This document shows, piece after piece, positions 58,994-64,000 of a stretch of DNA of 64,000 bases. How positions within the stretch are numbered: position 1 is the stretch's first letter; each line of letters begins with the position of its first letter. Below the pieces are notes generated by a model. That model was not told the origin of the DNA and ran no database searches. It saw only the letters and a program-made list of their open reading frames with translations. A program made the translations under genes and the position numbers. Source of the stretch: Haematobia irritans. Lineage: Eukaryota > Arthropoda > Insecta > Diptera > Muscidae. The DNA lies in NCBI RefSeq assembly GCF_050003625.1, contig NC_134400.1, forward strand, positions 59,710,066 through 59,774,065. Direction: 5' to 3'.

Positions 58994-59450
58994 AACAGTG
59001 CACACAATTTGTCAATCGCTCAACAAAATACGTCCGCGGTGCTTCGAAACACGTCTTTGACATGGAGACACCGAAAGTAAACAGCATTCGGGAGTTCGGT
59101 ACCTGAAGAAGCGCTTGATCCGTTCAGAATGCAAGTTTTAGAGTTACCTCAATCAGAGTAGCGTAAGAGCTTCGAAAATTGGTTCAAACTCATAGGTTAG
59201 GTTAGGTTAAAGTGGCAGCCCGATTAAATTGCAGGCTCACTTAGACTATTCAGTCCATTGTGATACCACATTTAACTAAAAGTATCTATTACATATGGGC
59301 ACTTCTAAGTCTTAACCACTGAACCTTCTCTATTATTTATTTTTGTTGAACCAACCAGATTGCTCCAAAAACATTAACAAACTGCTTAAGATAATATTTC
59401 CAGGTCCGCCAGTAATCTAAAGCTATATGGTCCTAAAATTCGCTTACGCC

Positions 59451-60062
59451 TTACCCAAAAAGCAGGCAGCGACCCGTTATAGCAGATATCAGGAGTGCTA
59501 TCTGACGCCTTGAGAGCACTAGCATATCTACTGTGCGGTTTAAGTTTAAATGGGACCATATTTGCTTGGTGTCGTTACATCCCTTGCAATTCTCCCATCG
59601 AATATTGGCCATCATAACAGCCTTCTCACGCAGTAAGAGCTTGCAGGTGTCCAGAGGCGTCCCAAAAGATTCTAGTTCCCCTGGAATATGTAAGGTAGTT
59701 CCTAGCCTTGCTAACACATCTGCTTCGCAGTTCCCCGGTATGTTTCTATGGCCAGACACCCATATTAGGTGAATATTGTACTGCTCAGCCATCTCGTTGA
59801 GAGATTTGCGGCAGTCTATGGCCGTTTTCTTGACTTGACTGTCTGAGTATATATTAATGCCAATATTTGTTGGAACATTACTTCTCAGCCAATTCACCAT
59901 CTCTCTTATTGCCAATATTTCAGCCTGAAAAACACTACAGTGATTAGGTAATCTTTTCGCTATTCGAATTTCCAGATCTTTAGAATATACTCCGAATCTC
60001 ACTTGTCCATTCAATTTGGAGCCATCATCAGTATAGATTAGGTTAGGTTGGGAACATGACAT
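59451..60062 (-). pseudogene. LINE ORF2 RNase H segment
   Basis: IYTDDGSKLNGQVRFGVYSK starts the RNase H; AEILAIREM, YSDSQ and GNCEADVLA supply the acidic residues. Compared with the 34238-36089 copy it lacks about 14 residues after YSDSQ, has an extra D in TDDGS and ends early (CLLFG). It is out of frame with the RT segment. Confidence 0.85.
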
Positions 60063-60855
60063 TAAGGGAGTCTGTTCCTGTCTTACTAAATGCGCCTGAG
60101 ATACATAAGCACGCCATACGCTGAACTTTATCTAAACCAGTCGGTTTCTGAAGTGCCGGCCACCAGACTACAACACCATATAGCATTATAGGTCTAACCA
60201 CTGCCGTGTATAGCCTATGCACAATTTTTGGTTTTAGCCCCCACTTTTTTCCTATTGCCTTTTTGCACGAGTAAAAAGCTACCGTTGCTTTCTTCGCCCT
60301 TTCTTCAATATTAAGCTTAAAGTTCAGCTTCCTGTCCAGAATAACGCCAAGGTATTTCGCACACTCACCAAAGGGAATTTCAATACCCCCTAAGGATATG
60401 GGCTTAACTATGGGAGTTTTGCGATCTTTGCAGTACATGACTAATTCTGTCTTTGCTGGATTTGCCCCAAGACCATTATCTTTCGCCCATTTCTCAGTCA
60501 TCCGGAAAGCTCTCTGTATAATATATATGATTGTGGATGGGAATTTTCCCTTGACTGCTAGCGCCACATCATCTGCGTATGCCACTCCTTTTATCCTTTC
60601 TTTTTCTAGGGAAACCAGAAGGTTGTTTATAGCAACATTCCAAAGAAGAGGTGACAGAACTCCTCCTTCGGCAGTGCCTCTGTTCACATACCTTTGTATG
60701 TTTGCTTGTGCTAGTGTGGCTGAAATGCGTCTCTTCCTTAGAAGTTCGTCTAACAGCCTAAGTATACCTGGATCAACATTCAGAGTTGTCAGTCCATTTA
60801 ATATCGAGCTCGGATGGACATTATTGAACGCCCCTTCGATGTCTAGAAACGCCAC
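60043..60855 (-). pseudogene. LINE ORF2 reverse transcriptase segment
   Basis: MAFLDIEGAFNNVHPSSI carries the first catalytic Asp (FLDIEGAF) and GVAYADDVALAVKG the Asp pair. SPLLWNVAINNLL lies between them. It ends at SLNVMF, where a deletion of about 70 residues relative to the + strand copy removes the RT-RNase H linker; CAACCTAACCTAATC sits at the join. Confidence 0.88.
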
Positions 60856-62281
60856 GATTGTGTATTCTTTGACAGACCTGCCCTTCGAGTATGCATGCTG
60901 TCATTTCGAGAGCAAACTTGAATCGACGCTAGTTCTAAGATAAATGTCCATCATCCTCTCCAGAGTCTTAAGTAGGAATGAGGATAAGCTGATTGGTCAG
61001 AAATCCTTCGCACTCGAGTAAGAGGCTTTTTCCGCTTTCGGTATGAAAACGACTTTTGTTTCCCTCCACTTTTCTGGAATATATACTAAGTTTATACATC
61101 GTTTATATATCACCGTCAACGAGGGGATAATTCTTTCAGTCACTGCTTGTAACTCCGCCGGAGTTATTCCATCAGGTCGGGGGATTTGAATGGCCCAAAG
61201 CTATTTAACGCCCATTTTATTCTAGATTCCGATACAATTTCCTCGATAGGACATGACCGCTGAGCCTCGTTATACCGACAGAACATGGTTCAACCGTCTG
61301 ATTTCCAGGGAAGTGTGTGTCCAAAGGTAGCTCAAACGTCTCCTCACTGGACGTTGTCCAATTTCCCTCCGATGTTTTAATGAAACCTGGAGCGGTGTTA
61401 GTGGATGCTAGTACCTTCCGTAGTCTGGAAGCCTCTTACGTATTCTCAATACTGCTACAGTAATCATCCCAAGAGTTTTGTTGAGACCTTCTCAGTTCTC
61501 GTTTATATGCTCTCAGATTCATCTTGTAAGTGTCCCAATCCTCCGGAGCTCTTGTGGACTTTGCTTTGTTAAAGAGCTTCCTGCAGGATTTCCTCATATT
61601 ACTTAACTCCGTAGTCCACCATGGCGCCGATTTTTCCACTTTTCTTTCCTCTAGGGCATGAAGCTTTCAGTGACATGTTGAAGGCCTTAGTAATCCGCAC
61701 CACTGCGTGTTCAATATCTTGCACAGTGCTCATATTTGTCTTTGGCATTTCCGGTATCATCAAATTGAACGATTCCCTATACCTATTCCAATCAGCTTTC
61801 CTAAAATTTGGCGGAAACATGGTCTTTGAAGTACGAACAGCCAATCTGAAACTGATGTAGCGATGATCTGAGAAGCTATGTTCCCTCAAAACTTGCCACT
61901 CACATATCTTATCATTCAGTTCCGGAGAGGCTAATGTGACGTCCAAAACCTCTTGCCTGTTTTTGGTGACGAAGGTTAGTGCATCGCCCTTATTGCAAAC
62001 TACCAGGTTACTACGCGAAATAAACTCTATTACCGAAGCAGAAACAAGTTTAGTTCGTTTTTAGCAATTATACATGCTCGATTTATATCGTTACCGGTAT
62101 TATGCAAAAGTTTGAAACCCGGAGCGCTTAATTCACAGATCTTGTTCTTATATATGTATGGTTCTTGAATAAGAACTATATCTATGTCTCCTTTCATCAG
62201 GAGAACTTTTAAGGCAGCACAAGCGGCCTTACAATGGTGAAGATTTATCTGGAGGAACCGTAGAACCATCCAAATTTTCAA
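60856..62281 (-). pseudogene. LINE ORF2 N-terminal part: endonuclease and RT fingers, broken
   Basis: The apurinic-type endonuclease start is at 62281 (FLQINLHHCKAACAALKVLL, then IVLIQEPYIYKNKI). Middle pieces lie at 61599-61946 (FSDHRYISFRL, with the SDH catalytic triad member) and 61436-61639 (APWWTTELSNMRKSCRKLFN). RT fingers follow (PDGITPAELQAV, IPEKWRETKVVFIPK) with stops such as the one after SSAKDF. ORF2 overlaps the end of ORF1 by about 50 bp in another frame. Confidence 0.8.
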
Positions 62282-63362
62282 CCACCGTCACATCAGCCGC
62301 TTCAATTGAGTCATCAAGGGCTTCCTCTTTATAGATCTCGTTGACACTCGCAACAATCTGCGGTTCAGCTTTGGTGAGGTTTGCGCCTGTAGAAACTTCC
62401 CGCATACGATTTTCGCCAATGTCTGCAGTTTTTATGTCTCCTTCGGCTTCGCTAGGAGATTTTTTCACAGCTGACTCTACCGGAGGCTTGTCCGTTTCGG
62501 AATCCTTTGGCTGATCGCTTTTGTAGACCTTCATATGGATATCATGAAAGCCATAACTTACACGTCCTTGGGTCTGGGCTAGATGTGGCAGCCACTCTAT
62601 GTTTAATATAAACACAGCATTTCGTATTGGTCCATCCACCTCATCGAAACGACCAACCTTCCAATCGGCGGTTGGAAGATCTGGGTTACATTCTTTTAGT
62701 CTCTCTAGTATTGTTTCAGGATCAGGAGAGTTTGCCGGTATCCATGCATGTGCTCTAGGTTTAGCCGGTATGTCTTTTTTATCGACTAACTCCAAAGCGG
62801 CTCCTTTCCAAACTTCACCAATTAGCATCAATGCAGCTTTAAAGCAATCCATAGACCTCTGGTCCGCAAAAGCTATTAACTTATATTGTCCTTGATACCA
62901 TCCAGCATATTGCCGTCGAGGACTTGATCCGGGAAACTTTTTTCGCACCTCTGATTTTTGCCTTGGAATCATACCGTCCAATGCTCCTTTATTAATGATA
63001 GCCATCACAAGGCTGTCTTTTGCAACTGAGGCAAACGATCTTTGATCCCGTTTAGAGGATGGCAGCTCATCTGGTGATTGTTCCCTTTTTCCAGCTTCAA
63101 GAATTGCTTGAGCCCATTTTAAGGAATCGCTTTGTTTAGCCGACAGCGTGCTTGGGTCGACAGATCCTAACTTCTTTAGGTTAAACAAAGCATTTCTTCG
63201 TTCCTTGAATCTCTTTCGAGAGGGATTGCCTCCTTTTGATGTCGTCACCTTAGAAAAGGTTCGACTTCCCAAAGTGTCACCGCCAGTCGACCCGTCTACA
63301 GGTCGACTAATTGGGCCTGACAATTGGTCGCTGCCCAAATTTATAACTTCAGACGTTACCAC
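62229..63362 (-). CDS. LINE ORF1, gag-like, 377 residues, intact frame
   Basis: An RNA-binding ORF1 of the LINE. The N-terminal third is basic and Ser-rich (ERRNALFNLKKLGSVDPSTL). The middle holds a conserved-looking globular domain (about residues 115-280: SLVMAIINKGALDGMIPRQK ... GRVSYGFHDIHMKVYKSD) like the DUF4780-type domain of insect LINE ORF1s. The C-terminal 100 residues are acidic. I see no CCHC knuckles. It is uninterrupted although ORF2 next to it is broken. The DUF4780 label is from memory. Confidence 0.75.
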   Translation of the reverse strand: MVTSEVINLGSDQLSGPISRPVDGSTGGDTLGSRTFSKVTTSKGGNPSRKRFKERRNALFNLKKLGSVDPSTLSAKQSDSLKWAQAILEAGKREQSPDELPSSKRDQRSFASVAKDSLVMAIINKGALDGMIPRQKSEVRKKFPGSSPRRQYAGWYQGQYKLIAFADQRSMDCFKAALMLIGEVWKGAALELVDKKDIPAKPRAHAWIPANSPDPETILERLKECNPDLPTADWKVGRFDEVDGPIRNAVFILNIEWLPHLAQTQGRVSYGFHDIHMKVYKSDQPKDSETDKPPVESAVKKSPSEAEGDIKTADIGENRMREVSTGANLTKAEPQIVASVNEIYKEEALDDSIEAADVTVVENLDGSTVPPDKSSPL

Positions 63363-63629
63363 TTGGCCCTGAAGTTAGCAACCCAGTGGATGACTTCGAA
63401 TTTCGTCGCATGGTGGCTTATTATTTCCACCACACGTGAAATTCGTAATAAGTATTTATTACGATGAAATACTCCGCTATTAGGAAACACGTCCGTTCAG
63501 TTCGACGGTTGAAACTCATGCAAATGTGTACAGATTTTAATGGGAAATAAAACGATACAATAAAGCTATTTTCGATAATTAATATTTGTTTTTGTTCTCT
63601 AGTCCGAAATATTAAAGACAACCTTCGTA

Positions 63630-64000
63630 TTGGATTTTCCGAAATTTATACTTACTATCGTTGCATTGCATCTCTCTCTATTAGTATTCATTCTTAATAC
63701 CACAATCTTTATAAAAATTCAATATTCATATTGGTGATAACTGAAAATATCTTACATTTGACTGAAGAAACTATTTATTTTATGGCTTCATACAACAAGA
63801 ATTAAGCTTTAACTGCCAATTAACAAAAAGAAAGATGGAAATATCATTTCGCAGGATAATTTTAAGTCAAAAATTTTTACCAGTAACTCACCATACATAT
63901 ATAGATGACATATAAGTCCATAGTTTGTTTTTGTAATATTAATTATTCTACGGAAATAGTTCTCAAACTTTTAAATTGATAAAGATATAAATATAATTGA
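63630..64000. other. Intronic tail of the window
   Basis: AT-rich, no recognised repeat or exon. Expected to be zfh2 intron. Confidence 0.5.

Larger units (their letters stand above)
59194..63508 (-). mobile_element. RNase H-bearing LINE, near full length, inserted in mariner
   Basis: On the - strand it runs from a short 5' UTR (63363-63508) through ORF1 and ORF2 to the (CCTAA)n tail at 59194-59210. An 11-bp duplication with one change, TTCAAACTCAT at 59183-59193 and TTGAAACTCAT at 63509-63519, flanks it, and the mariner frame resumes exactly after it. ORF2 is broken by stops and deletions, so it is inactive. The family is I-group (LOA/R1/I type) by RNase H and domain order; the exact clade is not settled. 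Confidence 0.93.
57169..63627 (+). mobile_element. mariner transposon, dead, split by two insertions
   Basis: The 5' TIR CGAGGGTTGCCTTTTATATT starts at 57169 and its partner AATATTAAAGACAACCTTCG ends at 63627, with TA outside both. Transposase pieces in order: SLQDEFREGRPKSVVFPE (about 57470-57525), SRWIPH then NLSIAQQN (joined across the first insertion), and RKSFENWFKL...MQMCTDFNGK (joined across the LINE). Stops and frameshifts are frequent. Excising 57665-58993 and the LINE leaves about 0.8 kb, shorter than the usual 1.3 kb, so a middle part is deleted too. Confidence 0.9.

Overview
The window looks like a large, repeat-filled euchromatic gene region of a higher fly, most likely a calyptrate/muscid (house fly or stable fly type). 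The species is inferred from the style of the repeats and was not tested. The only recognisable host gene is zfh2, the fly member of the ZFHX3/ZFHX4 family of giant zinc-finger and homeodomain transcription factors, on the + strand. Five exons are firmly mapped (46723-46849, 46942-48358, 49666-49847, 52792-54441, 54906-56533) and one is probable (42815-42878). All joins have matching phases. The five firm exons encode about 1,668 residues carrying roughly a dozen C2H2 fingers. The 5' exons and the 3' exons with the homeodomains are not seen; the last donor opens an intron that runs off the right edge. In Drosophila zfh2 lies on the dot chromosome (Muller F), the element that corresponds to the ancestral muscid X. 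The heavy repeat load would fit such a place, but that is inference.

Almost everything else is intronic or flanking mobile DNA, much of it nested. 1-42.8 kb: TIR elements (MITEs) with TA, 8-bp, TTAA or TAA target duplications; three long non-autonomous elements sharing ACAAGTA...GGGTATAA ends (3341-6080, 8614-10617, 44085-46040) with central tandem repeats of exactly 153 bp (two copies) or about 145 bp (one copy); a roughly 2-kb foldback (26455-28500); a tRNA-headed SINE; elements holding divergent tRNA-like modules; and a 5'-truncated RNase H-bearing LINE (34238-36089). 42.8-56.5 kb: zfh2 exons, with introns holding piggyBac-type and other MITEs, a decayed SINE and the 3' end of a second LINE type. 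56.5-64 kb: zfh2 intron holding a dead mariner (57169-63627) split by a 1.3-kb TIR element and by a 4.3-kb LINE on the - strand (59194-63508), which keeps ORF1 but has a broken ORF2.

The SINE and the RNase H-type LINE share their 3' tail, ending in CCTAA-like repeats, and both show 11-bp target duplications, so the SINE probably borrows the LINE's machinery. Several insertions can be checked inside the window because a second copy preserves the empty site. Apart from zfh2 I see no host protein-coding gene, no true tRNA or rRNA and no CRISPR.
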